DNA of 64,000 nt from JADZAI01 sp964390465 (GTDB lineage Bacteria > Pseudomonadota > Alphaproteobacteria > Micropepsales > Micropepsaceae), in NCBI GenBank assembly GCA_964390465.1, contig CAYMIJ010000004.1, positions 161,361-225,360 on the forward strand, written 5' to 3'. How positions within the stretch are numbered: the stretch's first letter is position 1; each line of letters starts with the position of its first letter. The notes beneath the pieces were generated by a model, which saw only the letters and a program-made list of their open reading frames with translations, made no database searches and was not told the DNA's origin. Below, in pieces: positions 51,572-61,374 of this stretch. A program made the translations under genes and the position numbers.

Positions 51572-52510
51572 ATGACCACAGAACCAGCTCCGCCATTGCA
51601 CGACATTGCCGCAGGTGCTGTTTTGATGAAACGCGCCGCTTTAGCGGCCATAATCGTCGCGTGCATTTTGGCCGCCATAAAATGTGCCGCATGGCTGTTC
51701 ACCGGCTCGGTGGCCATGCTCGCTTCATTCGCTGATTCAGGACTTGATCTGGCGGCTTCCACCCTCAACGCCCTTGCCATCCGCCATGCCCTCACGCCGG
51801 CCGATGAAGAACATCGCTTCGGACATGGCAAGACGGAAGCGATCGCTGGCATGGCACAGGCTGCGCTGGTTGGGGGATCCGGTGTTTTTCTTGTTCTTGA
51901 ATCGGTTGACCGCATCCTGCACCCGCAACCCGTTGAATACCCCGGCTGGGGATTGGCGGTGGCGCTTGGCTCAATCCTCGTGACAGGGTTTCTGACCTGG
52001 TATCAGAGCTATGTGGTGAAGCGCACCGGCTCGCTTGCCATCGCGGCTGACAGCCTGCACTATCTGACCGATCTCGTCTCCAATGGGGCAGTGGTGGCGG
52101 CCATCGTGCTGGCAGGCTGGTTCGGGGTCATGTGGGCCGATGGCGTGTTTGGCCTAGCCATCGCTGCGATGATTGGGTGGAGTGCGTGGCATATTCTTTC
52201 CAGTGCCTTTGATCATCTCAACGACCGCGAACTTACTGATGAGGACCGTGCGAAGATAAAGCAGATCGCCAAGGCCGTGCCGGGTATTATCGGCATTCAT
52301 GACCTGCGTACGCGCATGTCTGGTTCCGCGCAGTTCATACAATTTCATGCCGTGATGGATGCCGGGCTCACGCTGATGCAGGCCCACGAACTCTCGGACA
52401 GGGTCGAGGGTGCGATCAAGGCCGTATTCCCCAAGGCCGAGATAATCATCCACGAAGATCCCTCCGGTCTGCCTGAGCATCATGCACCGCTGGCTTATGG
52501 GCATCGCTGA
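51572..52510 (+). CDS. cation diffusion facilitator (FieF-like)
   Basis: 312 residues. Six TM segments with metal-site acidic motifs in TM2 (SFADSGLDLAAS) and TM5 (AADSLHYLTDLVSN), the FieF/ZitB-type D-x3-D and H-x3-D pattern, followed by a cytoplasmic C-terminal domain of CDF type (LRTRMSGSAQFIQFHAVMD). It exports Zn, Fe, Cd or Co from the cytosol in exchange for protons. The C-terminus is His-rich (EHHAPLAYGHR). Confidence 0.93.
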   Translation: MTTEPAPPLHDIAAGAVLMKRAALAAIIVACILAAIKCAAWLFTGSVAMLASFADSGLDLAASTLNALAIRHALTPADEEHRFGHGKTEAIAGMAQAALVGGSGVFLVLESVDRILHPQPVEYPGWGLAVALGSILVTGFLTWYQSYVVKRTGSLAIAADSLHYLTDLVSNGAVVAAIVLAGWFGVMWADGVFGLAIAAMIGWSAWHILSSAFDHLNDRELTDEDRAKIKQIAKAVPGIIGIHDLRTRMSGSAQFIQFHAVMDAGLTLMQAHELSDRVEGAIKAVFPKAEIIIHEDPSGLPEHHAPLAYGHR

Positions 52511-52570
52511 AGACTTGCGCGACGACCTGTTCAAAACCTAAAACCACCGAATAACGATATGGGTGGGAAC

Positions 52571-54211
52571 ATGCTCGGATTGATGCAAGACTGGCCGCTG
52601 CTGGTGCACAAGGTGCTCGACCACGCAGCGACTTACGCGGCGGATAAGGAAATCGTCACCCGTGGCGTCGAAGGTCCTATACGCCGCAGCACTTGGCTTC
52701 GTACGCATGAAAGGGCGCTGCGCCTCGCCAAGGCATTGGTGGCACGCGGTATGAAGTCGGGCGATCGGATCGCCACACTGGCATGGAATTCAGAGCGTCA
52801 TCTTGAGGCGTGGTACGGCATCACCGGGGCGGGCGGCGTCTACCACACGCTCAACCCGCGCCTGTTCCCAGAACAGCTTGTTTATATCGCCAATCATGCC
52901 GAAGATCGGATGATCTTCGTCGACCTCACCTTCCTGCCGATTCTTGAGAAACTGCAGGATCAGCTACCGACCGTCACCACTTATATCGTACTGACCGACG
53001 CGGCGCATATGCCTGAAACGTCGCTGCGCAATGCGATTGCCTATGAAGATTTGCTCGCTTCCTCCGACAGTGATTTCAACTGGCTAACGCTGGACGAGAA
53101 TGCAGCCTGCGGGCTGTGCTACACGAGTGGTACCACGGGCAATCCCAAGGGTGTTCTTTACTCCCACCGGTCCAATGTGTTGCACGGGATGGCGGCGCTT
53201 TCGGCAGACGTGCTGGCGCTTTCCAACGCTGACACCGTTCTGCCCATCGTGCCGATGTTCCACGCCAATGCCTGGTCGCTCGCGTTTTCTGCGCCGATGG
53301 CTGGCTCGAAGATGGTCATGCCGGGACCAAAGCTTGACGGCCCCTCAGTTTATGATCTGCTGGAGAGCGAGAAGGTCACGGTGTCAGCTGCCGTGCCAAC
53401 TGTATGGCTCATGCTGCTCCAACATATGGAGGCCAATAACCTCAAGCTTTCAACATTGAAGCGCGTGGCCATCGGCGGCTCGGCCTGTCCGCCTTCAATG
53501 ATCGAAAAGTTTGAGAAAAACTATGGCGTGGAGGTCATGCACGCCTGGGGTATGACTGAGTTGTCACCTATCGGAACCATCGGATCGCTACTGGCAAAAG
53601 ACCGGGCGCGCTCCTTTGACGAGCAGCTCAGGATCAAGGCCAAGCAGGGCCGCCCGCTATTTACAGTCGAGATGAAGATTGTCGATGACAACGGCAAGGA
53701 ACTGCCGCGTGACGGTAAGACGTTCGGTCATCTCGTCGTACGGGGCCCGGCCATAGCCAAGTCCTATATGAAGGGCGAGGGCGGAAATATTCTTGATGCG
53801 GATGGCTTCTTCGATACTGGCGACGTCGCGACACTGGACGCTGACGGGTACATGCAGATCACCGACCGCGCCAAGGATGTCATCAAATCAGGTGGTGAAT
53901 GGATCAGTTCCATCGACATTGAGAACATTGCAATTGGGCATCCGTCCGTGGCTATTGCCGCAGTCATTGGTGTCGCCCACCCTAAGTGGGACGAGCGCCC
54001 GCTGCTGGTGGTGCAGTTGAAGCCTGGCGCAGAAGCGACGAGAGAAGAATTACTCAAATTCCTTGAAGGCAGAATCGCCAAATGGTGGATGCCGGACGAC
54101 GTGGCGTTCGTTGAAGCCATACCCATCAACGCGACCGGGAAAATTCAAAAATTGACCTTGCGTGAGACCTTCAAGGACCATGTCCTGCCAACAGGCTCAG
54201 CGGCGCGATGA
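52571..54211 (+). CDS. fatty-acid CoA ligase (AMP-binding)
   Basis: 546 residues from ATG 52571 (MLGLMQDWPLLV); ATG 52559 is in frame but less likely, as GGTGGGA precedes the second. AMP-binding signature YTSGTTGNPKG (about 184-194), then MHAWGMTE (adenylation A5 motif), DGFFDTGDVA and DRAKDVIKSGGEWIS (A8 hinge), and the terminal Lys in INATGKIQK. It activates fatty acids to acyl-CoA via acyl-AMP. Chain length cannot be told. Coupled by ATGA to the GDPD gene. Confidence 0.92.
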   Translation: MLGLMQDWPLLVHKVLDHAATYAADKEIVTRGVEGPIRRSTWLRTHERALRLAKALVARGMKSGDRIATLAWNSERHLEAWYGITGAGGVYHTLNPRLFPEQLVYIANHAEDRMIFVDLTFLPILEKLQDQLPTVTTYIVLTDAAHMPETSLRNAIAYEDLLASSDSDFNWLTLDENAACGLCYTSGTTGNPKGVLYSHRSNVLHGMAALSADVLALSNADTVLPIVPMFHANAWSLAFSAPMAGSKMVMPGPKLDGPSVYDLLESEKVTVSAAVPTVWLMLLQHMEANNLKLSTLKRVAIGGSACPPSMIEKFEKNYGVEVMHAWGMTELSPIGTIGSLLAKDRARSFDEQLRIKAKQGRPLFTVEMKIVDDNGKELPRDGKTFGHLVVRGPAIAKSYMKGEGGNILDADGFFDTGDVATLDADGYMQITDRAKDVIKSGGEWISSIDIENIAIGHPSVAIAAVIGVAHPKWDERPLLVVQLKPGAEATREELLKFLEGRIAKWWMPDDVAFVEAIPINATGKIQKLTLRETFKDHVLPTGSAAR

Positions 54212-55155
54212 CGGCCATCATCGCGCATCGTGGTGGGGCTGATCTTTGGCCTGAGAACACTATGATGGCATTCAAAGGCGCACTCGATTGTGGCGCCGAT
54301 GGCGCGGAGCTTGATGTGCACCTGACCGCCGATGGTGAGGTTGTCGTCTATCATGACGAGGCTTTGAAACCTGAAATTACGCGCGGTGCTGATGGCGCAT
54401 TTCTTGAAAATACAGGACCGCTTATCAAAACCCTGACATACGCTGAACTTCAGACGTACGATGTCGGGCGGCTGAAGCCCGGCACACGTTATGCCGCCTC
54501 GCATCCAGCCCAGCAGGGCGCGGATAGACAACGCATCCCCCACCTCATTGATGTGATCCGACTGATTCAGGCCCGGTCATCCACATTCATGCTATGGATT
54601 GAGATGAAAACCGATCTGATGCGTCCTGAGCGCAGCGCTGATCCGGTGATCCTTGCCGATGCTGTGCATCGCATTGTGCGCGAAGCAATGTTTCAGAAGC
54701 AGGCGGTTTATATTTCTTTTGACTGGCGCTGTCTGAAGCGAACGAAAGAGTTGGATCCCACGATCCCCACTATGGCGACAACCTTACCCCAAAGCTGGTT
54801 TGAAACGGAAAACCCACCCAAATCGCATTGGCCGCCGCCTTCTGATGAGCTTGCAGCCATGCGTGAATGTGTGCGCCGGGGCGCGCCATGGCAGGCGGGC
54901 TATCCGCAGTTCAGCTATCCATCACTTCAGCATGCTGTGCAGGCACTCGGGGCAGATGGCTGGTTTCCGTTTTACCCTGACATTACTGAAGAATCGGCTG
55001 TGCGGACTCGTAATCTGGGTTTGTCGCTCGCCGCATGGACCGTTCCTGCTGCCGCTTCGTCAGGTCTGTCAGCGTATGGATGCAGAGCGATTTGCACCGA
55101 TGACCCTGTGGCGGTTCGACACAACATTCCAAAAAGTGACAATTTTACGTCATGA
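54208..55155 (+). CDS. glycerophosphodiester phosphodiesterase
   Basis: 315 residues. Start IIAHRGGADLWPENTMMAF with His-Arg metal/phosphate residues, GADGAELDVHLTADGEVVVYHDEAL with catalytic Glu, Asp and His, and a TIM-barrel body. It cleaves glycerophosphodiesters to glycerol-3-P and an alcohol. There is no signal peptide, so it is cytoplasmic or membrane associated. It overlaps the CoA ligase by 4 bases, so both may recycle phospholipid parts. Confidence 0.93.
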   Translation: MTAIIAHRGGADLWPENTMMAFKGALDCGADGAELDVHLTADGEVVVYHDEALKPEITRGADGAFLENTGPLIKTLTYAELQTYDVGRLKPGTRYAASHPAQQGADRQRIPHLIDVIRLIQARSSTFMLWIEMKTDLMRPERSADPVILADAVHRIVREAMFQKQAVYISFDWRCLKRTKELDPTIPTMATTLPQSWFETENPPKSHWPPPSDELAAMRECVRRGAPWQAGYPQFSYPSLQHAVQALGADGWFPFYPDITEESAVRTRNLGLSLAAWTVPAAASSGLSAYGCRAICTDDPVAVRHNIPKSDNFTS

Positions 55156-55244
55156 AGCGGTTGACGCACACGCAAATCCAGACTCCTACTGCGCAAGATA
55201 GCTTTTGATTTGATAACCATTAACGAGTCTCCAGGAGGGAACCC

Positions 55245-58200
55245 ATGAAGGTAACTCAACGTATGACGCAGCTTTTGCTTGCCGGAGCTTGCCTTGCGCT
55301 GGCGGCGCCGGCACTCGCCCAAGCTCCTGCGACCACGCCAGCAACGGCTCCGGCTGCGGCGCCAGCTGCTGCTCCTGCCGACCAGCCTGCGCCGGCGGCT
55401 GAACCAGCTGCCGAGGAAGAAATCGTCATTACTGGTTCGCGCATCAAAGGCACGGCTGAAAATACTGCGTTGCCAGTCGACACCATTGGCACCGAGGAGC
55501 TTTCCAAGCGCGGCGCACCTTCGACGCTTGATTTGATCAAGACGCTGCCGGTCAGCGGCCCTGTCATTGGCGACACCAACCAGTTCAGCGGCGTTGCACA
55601 GGGCAATACAGGTGCAGGCAGCTTGAATCTGCGCAGCCTTGGCCCGTTGCGCAACCTGATCCTGTTGAATGGCCGCCGACTGCCAGCCGCACCTGGGGCA
55701 AATTCAGCTGGTGTCGATACCCAGTTGCTGCCCACCGCGGCGATTGGCCGTGTCGAAGTTCTGAAAGACGGTGCAGCAGCCATTTATGGATCGGACGCCA
55801 TCTCGGGCGTGGTGAATTTTATTACACGCCGCAATCTCAACGGTTACATCGCCACAGCAGACTACCGCTATGTTGATGGCAGTGCTGGTGGTGACTACGG
55901 CGCTAGCCTCGCATGGGGCCGTTCACGCGATACCTGGAACGTCCTGCTCACGTTGGGTGTGCAAAGTCGCGGTGAAGTGTCTTCAACAGACCGTGACTGG
56001 GCTAACAAGCCCTACACTGTGAACCCCAGCGGCTGGTCGGTGTACTCAACGCCTGGCACAATCATGGGCCGAACCTTACCAAACGGCGCTGGTGGCATTA
56101 CGTTCTTCGGCGCTGACTCAAACTGCGCCGCACTTGGTGGTGCCATTGGTGCGACAGGCACCACGCCTGTCTGCCGCTTCACCTATGTGCCCTTCGATAA
56201 TATCGTCGAAAAGGAACAGCGGTTGCAGGCCTATGGTGAGTTCAACATCCAACTGGACGATACCACAAAGTTCCATGCGGAAGTCCTCTATGCCAAAACG
56301 GTTATTCCGAAGTGGCGTACCTCGCCGGCCTATCCTCCGTTCACGGGCCTAAACGGTCCTTCAACCAGCTCCACTTTCACCGTTCCGATTGCTAACCCGG
56401 GTGCTGTCACCGCCCTGCAGCAGGGTGGGGCCTCGGCTCCGGCGATTGCCGGGACTCAGTCTATCTTGCTCGTTCTCTACCGCCCCCTTGCCAATGGCGG
56501 CCATCCGAGCACAGGTGGTTCCGGTGGTCAGACAGATCGTATCGTGCGTGATCTCTGGCGCGTTTCTGGCGGATTCACTGGCGAGTTCGACAATGGCATC
56601 GGCTGGGATGTCGCGCTCACCTATTCGGAAACAACAGCAAGCGGCCAGGGCCCCGATATTCTGGCCGAGCGCCTGCAAAAGGCTTTGAACGGTCTGGGCG
56701 GTCCAAACTGCACGGGCATCGTCCCCGGCGCCAATGGTTGCCAGTGGTTCAATCCGTTCTCGAATGCGCTGCCGGGCAACCCGGCTTTGGGCTTGACCAA
56801 TCCGGGCTTCGTTTCTGCGAATGCCAACAATCCGGCTCTGGTGGATTGGCTCTATGATCGTCAGGTTACACAATCCACGCAGACCCTCTTTGTGGCGGAT
56901 GCCTCGGTGAATGGCGAGCTGGGCTGGGAGCTTGGCGGTGGAAAAGTGGGTTGGGCTCTCGGAGCTCAGTATCGTGAAACCTCGTTCCGTCGCCAGATAT
57001 TCAGCAAGTATTACGATGCTAACGTTTCGCCATGCGCCGTTGAAGGCGTAACGAATTGCACGGTCAAGACTGGCCCCTACATCTTCCTCGGTCAGGCAGT
57101 TCCAGTTGATATCTCTCAGAGTGTCTACGCATTCTTTGGTGAATTGAGCCTGCCGTTTTCCGACAGCCTGAATGCCCAGCTGGCATTGCGTTATGAAAAC
57201 TATGGCGGGCTGACAGGATCGACACTCGATCCCAAGTTTGCCTTCAAGTGGCAGGTCAATGATTGGCTCGCCTTCCGCGGATCGGTTGGCACCACATTCC
57301 GTGGTCCGACCACACTGAACACCTCGGGCGGGACCGTTACGGGCTTGCAGAGCTTGCCGGCTGTCAGCGGTGGCTTCCGCGCGGTTGACACACTTGCCAA
57401 TCCAAACCTCAAGCCGGAAAAAGCAACGACGTTCAATTTCGGTGCGATTATCGAAAAGGGCGGCTTCCGTGCGCTCATCGACTACTGGCGCTTTGATCTG
57501 ACCGACCAGATCACGGCACCAACGGGAACTCAGGTGTCGAATGCTGTCTTCCTTGGCGCGGTTGGCAACACGGAGTTGATCAATTGCTCTGCCGCGCTGA
57601 TTGGCAGAATCACGTTCGACAATCCTACCAACACATGTGTTCAGGGCACGACAGCGGGTACGAACATCTCCCGCGTCAGAACCGGCTTCGTGAATGGTCC
57701 TGATGTGACAACATCCGGTATCGACCTCACGGTCGACTATCTTGAACCAGATGTGGGTGGAGGGGATCTCGGGCTTGGGTTCTCTCTCAGCTATGTCATC
57801 GACTATCATCAGGCAGAGTTCATCCTGAATGGTGTGACATTGGCGCCGGGCTATGATGCGGTCGGTTACACCAATTATGACCGCTCGCAGCAGACCATTT
57901 CCAAATGGCGCGGCACTGCTTATGTCGAATACACCTATGACATCCACAATTTCCGTCTGACGGCAAACTATGCCTCGGGCGTGGATGACAATCGTAACCC
58001 CGAGGGTGTCGCCGCATTGGCTGTCTATGCGCAGACAGGCGCTCAGGCTGGTGGCTGTGTAACGGCTGGGCCGAACTGCACGCTGGTCACCTTTGGTCAG
58101 CACGTCCGCGATAATCTGACGTTCGACTTCACCTACCGCGTCGATGTAACCGAGGACGTGCAGGTTTCGCTTTCGGCCTTCAATATTCTTGATCGCGATC

Positions 58201-58292
58201 CTTCGGCAGCTCGCCTTGAACTGAGCTACGATCCGTTCCTGGGCAGCCCGTTGGGCCGCAACTTCAAGATCGGCATCAACGCCAAGTTCTGA
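55245..58292 (+). CDS. TonB-dependent outer-membrane receptor
   Basis: 1015 residues. Signal peptide MKVTQRMTQLLLAGACLALA with cleavage near APALAQ, then an Ala/Pro-rich linker (about 27-56) and the TonB box/plug start EEIVITGSRIKG (about 58-69). The plug shows RSLGPLRNLILLNGRRLP and VEVLKDGAAAIYGSDAISGVVNFITRR; the rest is a 22-strand-type beta barrel ending in a terminal Phe (FKIGINAKF). Several Cys pairs occur in loops. RBS AGGAGGG is strong. It takes up a siderophore, cobalamin, sugar or peptide; the neighbours do not identify which. A terminator follows. Confidence 0.95.
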   Translation: MKVTQRMTQLLLAGACLALAAPALAQAPATTPATAPAAAPAAAPADQPAPAAEPAAEEEIVITGSRIKGTAENTALPVDTIGTEELSKRGAPSTLDLIKTLPVSGPVIGDTNQFSGVAQGNTGAGSLNLRSLGPLRNLILLNGRRLPAAPGANSAGVDTQLLPTAAIGRVEVLKDGAAAIYGSDAISGVVNFITRRNLNGYIATADYRYVDGSAGGDYGASLAWGRSRDTWNVLLTLGVQSRGEVSSTDRDWANKPYTVNPSGWSVYSTPGTIMGRTLPNGAGGITFFGADSNCAALGGAIGATGTTPVCRFTYVPFDNIVEKEQRLQAYGEFNIQLDDTTKFHAEVLYAKTVIPKWRTSPAYPPFTGLNGPSTSSTFTVPIANPGAVTALQQGGASAPAIAGTQSILLVLYRPLANGGHPSTGGSGGQTDRIVRDLWRVSGGFTGEFDNGIGWDVALTYSETTASGQGPDILAERLQKALNGLGGPNCTGIVPGANGCQWFNPFSNALPGNPALGLTNPGFVSANANNPALVDWLYDRQVTQSTQTLFVADASVNGELGWELGGGKVGWALGAQYRETSFRRQIFSKYYDANVSPCAVEGVTNCTVKTGPYIFLGQAVPVDISQSVYAFFGELSLPFSDSLNAQLALRYENYGGLTGSTLDPKFAFKWQVNDWLAFRGSVGTTFRGPTTLNTSGGTVTGLQSLPAVSGGFRAVDTLANPNLKPEKATTFNFGAIIEKGGFRALIDYWRFDLTDQITAPTGTQVSNAVFLGAVGNTELINCSAALIGRITFDNPTNTCVQGTTAGTNISRVRTGFVNGPDVTTSGIDLTVDYLEPDVGGGDLGLGFSLSYVIDYHQAEFILNGVTLAPGYDAVGYTNYDRSQQTISKWRGTAYVEYTYDIHNFRLTANYASGVDDNRNPEGVAALAVYAQTGAQAGGCVTAGPNCTLVTFGQHVRDNLTFDFTYRVDVTEDVQVSLSAFNILDRDPSAARLELSYDPFLGSPLGRNFKIGINAKF

Positions 58293-58317
58293 TCCTGAAT
58301 ATCTGATGTTCCTCAGG

Positions 58318-58339
58318 CGGCCCGGAGAAATCCGGGCCG
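58318..58339 (+). terminator. terminator of the TonB-dependent receptor gene
   Basis: Perfect 8-bp stem CGGCCCGG/CCGGGCCG with loop AGAAAT, 25 bases after the stop and followed by TTTGCTT. Confidence 0.85.
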
Positions 58340-58389
58340 TTTGCTTATGGATCAAGTGTGGTGTGAGTATCGGTACTGGAGACTCGCTC

Positions 58390-59460
58390 ATGCGGAAAGT
58401 ACTGCTCGTTATCATTGCTGTGGTCTTGGGCTTTGCGGCCTGGCTTGCTTTTGGGCCATCGCCGATCAGTCCTGACGCCTGGACGCCACCTGCTGATCCG
58501 GGACTGTCTGGCAGCTTCGCGAAGAACGAGGCGCTGAAGGACGCGAGCCTGATTTCCGTGAAGCCGGGGGGCAGCCCGGAGGACATCGAGATGGGGGCTG
58601 ACGGGCTGCTCTATACGGGCCTCGCGGATGGGCGGATCGTGCGGGTGAAGCCGGAGGGCGGGTCACCGCCTGAGCAGGTCGCGCAGTCGGGTGGCATGCC
58701 GCTGGGGATCGAGTTCGCGGATGATGGCCGTCTGCTGGTGGCGGATGCGCGCCGCGGCCTGTTGCAGGTCAGCCTGCCAGACGGCGCAGTCACCTTGCTG
58801 TCCGACAAGGCGGACGGCAAGCCGGTTGGCATGGCCAATGATCTCGCCATCTCAAGCACCGGCATCGTCTATTTCTCGGACTCCTCGGCGCGCGGCATGA
58901 ACGGCACGCTGCTGGACGCCTTTGAAGGCCGACCCAACGGACGACTGCTCGCCTATGACAGCCACACAGGCGAAACACATGTCGCGCTCGGCGACCTGCG
59001 TTTCGCCAATGGCGTGGCGCTCGCGCCGGATGAGTCCTTTGTGCTGGTCAGCGAAACACTCGGCTATCGCGTCACGCGGTTGTGGCTGGCCGGGCCGAAG
59101 GCCGGCACGCATGATGTGTTCGTCGATGGCCTGCCTGGCTTCCCCGACAATCTCAGCTTTGATGACAGCGGGCGCGTGTGGATCGCCATGCCATCGCTGC
59201 GTAACGCCATGATGGACGGTCTGGCGGGCCAGCCGCTGCTGCGGCGCATGATGTTCGGCCTGTTCGCCATGATCGGTTTCCCGGAACCTTCCCAAGGCAT
59301 TGGCTTTGTCGTGGCGGTGGATGGCAATGGCAAGGTCGTTGCCAATCTGCAGGACACGACCGGGCACGTGAAAGCCGTCAGCTCGGTGCACAGGTTCGGC
59401 GACCGTCTGGTGCTGGGCAGCATCGGCATGGATGCGATCGCCACGCTGCCCGCGCCTTAG
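58390..59460 (+). CDS. SMP-30/strictosidine synthase-like beta-propeller
   Basis: 356 residues from ATG 58390 with TGGAGA upstream. N-terminal signal anchor (MRKVLLVIIAVVLGFAAWLAF), then a propeller with repeated motifs: EDIEMGADGLLYTGLADGRI, PLGIEFADDGRLLVADARRG, ANDLAISSTGIVYFSD, FANGVALAPDESFVLVSE and FPDNLSFDDSGRVWIA. This order fits the strictosidine-synthase/APMAP branch rather than SMP-30 gluconolactonase. Probably a periplasmic hydrolase of esters or lactones. Its stop overlaps the convergent msrB by 4 bases. Confidence 0.85.
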   Translation: MRKVLLVIIAVVLGFAAWLAFGPSPISPDAWTPPADPGLSGSFAKNEALKDASLISVKPGGSPEDIEMGADGLLYTGLADGRIVRVKPEGGSPPEQVAQSGGMPLGIEFADDGRLLVADARRGLLQVSLPDGAVTLLSDKADGKPVGMANDLAISSTGIVYFSDSSARGMNGTLLDAFEGRPNGRLLAYDSHTGETHVALGDLRFANGVALAPDESFVLVSETLGYRVTRLWLAGPKAGTHDVFVDGLPGFPDNLSFDDSGRVWIAMPSLRNAMMDGLAGQPLLRRMMFGLFAMIGFPEPSQGIGFVVAVDGNGKVVANLQDTTGHVKAVSSVHRFGDRLVLGSIGMDAIATLPAP

Positions 59461-59867
59461 GCTTTCTCCTCTGGCTTGAAGTCCAGCGCGACGCCATTCA
59501 TGCAGTAACGCAGGCCGGTCGGCTGCGGCCCGTCCGGGAACACATGGCCAAGATGCGCATCGCAGCGCGCACACTCAACCTCGATGCGGCGCATGCCGTG
59601 GCTCGTGTCTTCTTTCAGGCTGACGGCGGCGCGATCCAGCACATCGAAGAAAGACGGCCAGCCTGAGCCGCTTTCGTATTTGGTCGAAGCGTCGAACAGT
59701 TCGTTGCCGCAACTGGCGCACGAGAACATGCCTGGGCGTTTCTCATCCAGCCATGGCCCGGTAAAGGCCCGTTCGGTGGCGCCACAGCGCACCTGATAGG
59801 CAAGCGGCGATAGCTCGGCCTGCCATTCGGCCTCGGATTTGGTGATCTTGTTCTCGGTGTCGCTCAC
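59457..59867 (-). CDS. msrB: peptide-methionine (R)-S-oxide reductase
   Basis: 136 residues from GTG 59867 (AGGGAAG upstream). Zinc-binding Cys pairs are C50, C53 (FSCASCG) and C99, C102 (ECARCDAH), and the catalytic Cys is C122 in GLRYCMNGVALDF. MsrB reduces the R-isomer of methionine sulfoxide in proteins. MsrA is not in the window. No signal peptide, so cytoplasmic. Confidence 0.95.
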   Translation of the reverse strand: MSDTENKITKSEAEWQAELSPLAYQVRCGATERAFTGPWLDEKRPGMFSCASCGNELFDASTKYESGSGWPSFFDVLDRAAVSLKEDTSHGMRRIEVECARCDAHLGHVFPDGPQPTGLRYCMNGVALDFKPEEKA

Positions 59868-60325
59868 GTCATGCTTCCCTGCTGGCTGGTGCTCACTCTA
59901 TTCGATCCTCGATTTTTGGAAAATTGTTTGCAGGGAAGGCCGGGCCTCGGCGCATCTCTGGCGACATTTAATTACGTTGTGGCGACAGATTATTTGTTCG
60001 TTTGTCATCGGGATACAGAGGGGGAGGGGGCTTCGGGTGCGAACAGAAATAAGATTATATTCTGATACGGGGCGGCGAAAGAATATATGTTCGTTTGCAG
60101 TAAATATGGGGCCTTCCCCCCTCCCCTGTGAACTCAGGTCACGAGCTGCCATTGCGTTTACGTAACCGGATGCTGGCGGCGTTCCGGACGGGCAGGTGAT
60201 GGTAGACTGGTTCAAACTGGCTGCCTTTCATGCCGTTGTCTCAACCTTCGGATATAGGAATTATTTCTGCAAAGGCAAGGCGGCAGGGCGTGGCTTTCGC
60301 CGGTGCATACTAAGACGTGAGCGTG

Positions 60326-60372
60326 CCCCCTCCGTCAGCTTCGCTGACACCTCCCCCGCTGTGCAGGGGAGG
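60326..60372 (+). repeat. palindromic element head, copy 1
   Basis: CCCCCTCC, then hairpin GTCAGC-TTC-GCTGAC, then a second hairpin CCTCCCC with 9-base loop and GGGGAGG. The same head recurs at 62325, 62780 and 63066. The tail CCGCTGTGCAGGGG..GGTCTGCGTTGC (60356-60390) is repeated imperfectly at 60422-60457. Confidence 0.85.
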
Positions 60373-60421
60373 AAAGGGGGTCTGCGTTGCTGCGAAGGGG
60401 GCGCGGGTGTCTTTGTCATGG

Positions 60422-60457
60422 CCGCTGTGCAGGGGCGGAAAGGGAGGTCTGCGTTGC
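60422..60457 (+). repeat. imperfect copy of the element tail
   Basis: CCGCTGTGCAGGGG ... GGTCTGCGTTGC, matching 60356-60390 with one inserted base and a few changes. It lacks the TCAGC hairpin. Confidence 0.7.
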
Positions 60458-60475
60458 GGCCTGCGTCTGGCGTGG

Positions 60476-61300
60476 TCAGGGTGCTAGCGTCAGTCGCGCT
60501 TTGAAGAAGGCGATGATCTCGTCGCGTGCGGCGATGGTTGGTTCGCCCGCCGCGTCGATCAGGTGGGCCGTGACGACACTGTGCGGCGTTTCGACATAGC
60601 GCGCGAAGAAGGGCGGCGGATTCGGGTTGGCCGCGCTGTCGGGCAGAACGCGCGGTTCAAATCGCTGGCCCAGTTTTTCGGCATAGGCGGCAAAACGCTG
60701 CGCCGTGCAGAAGCGATCACCCGCAAAACGATAGGCACGCACGGTGAGGTCATCGCGGTCCAGCCGGGCACGCACGGCGGCGATGTCGTCTGGAGCGATT
60801 TCAAGCCCGGCGGGATCGTTAAGCGGCAGCGAGGGCTGCGACAGGACCGGCGCGAGAACACAGTCTTCCAGCATCATGGTGAGTGCGAAATTGCCGGTGA
60901 AACACATGCCGATGGCGCCGACACCCGGCCCACCACAGTCTTCGTTGACCTGCCGCGCGAGGGCACGCAGCCATAACGTGATGGGACTGGTCTGGTTGGC
61001 GGCGAGGGCGCGGAACTCCGCGCTGACGCAGGCACGGCGGAACACTTCCGCTCCCTCTTCGGCACTGGCCAACGCACCATCGCGCCCGAACAGCGAGGGC
61101 ATATGGACGGTGAAGCCCGCATCACGCACCCAGCGGGCAAAGCGGGCGACATGCGGGCTGATGCCGGGCATTTCCGCCATCACGATCACGGCCGGGCCAC
61201 GGCCCGCGACATAGACATTGCGCGTCTGCCCGAGCAGCGTCGTGGGACGTATTTCAAAGTCAGTCAGCAGATCATCTGCGGTGAGCGGAATGGCGGGCAT
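60476..61300 (-). CDS. dienelactone hydrolase family protein
   Basis: 274 residues from ATG 61300 (MPAIPLTADDLL); the open frame extends to 61369 but that lies in the divergent promoter. Alpha/beta-hydrolase start VIVMAEMPGISPHVARFARWV, nucleophile region IGMCFTGNFALTMM (Cys where GxCxGG has TGN), and a late ETPHSVVTAHL (His). The elbow GMCFTGN lacks the second Gly of the usual motif. A hydrolase of lactones or esters; substrate unknown. Divergent from the AraC-type regulator, which may control it. Confidence 0.85.
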   Translation of the reverse strand: MPAIPLTADDLLTDFEIRPTTLLGQTRNVYVAGRGPAVIVMAEMPGISPHVARFARWVRDAGFTVHMPSLFGRDGALASAEEGAEVFRRACVSAEFRALAANQTSPITLWLRALARQVNEDCGGPGVGAIGMCFTGNFALTMMLEDCVLAPVLSQPSLPLNDPAGLEIAPDDIAAVRARLDRDDLTVRAYRFAGDRFCTAQRFAAYAEKLGQRFEPRVLPDSAANPNPPPFFARYVETPHSVVTAHLIDAAGEPTIAARDEIIAFFKARLTLAP

Positions 61301-61374
61301 GGTGGTTCGTCCTGATGAGGGCGCAGCGTTGCGCGCGAGGGCGATTTCAGCCAGTGTCATAAACGACAAAGATC

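Larger units (their letters stand above)
59868..60475. other. gene-free region with AT-rich segment
   Basis: About 600 bases with no supportable gene. Positions 59890-60110 are much richer in A+T than the surroundings, with a 10-base direct repeat TGTTCGTTTG at 59995-60004 and 60088-60097 and CGAACA between them. From 60326 it holds palindromic repeat elements. It lies between the promoter side of msrB and the 3' end of the dienelactone hydrolase gene. Confidence 0.6.

Noticed and set aside
55161..55190. TTGACG as the -35 of the TonB-dependent receptor promoter
   Set aside because: No convincing -10 is found at 16-18 bases; too weak to annotate.
56361..58586. 741-residue open frame on the minus strand opposite the TonB-dependent receptor
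   Set aside because: It lies wholly antisense to a gene with clear signal, plug and barrel motifs; its own translation shows no recognisable domain and no RBS. It arises from codon bias.
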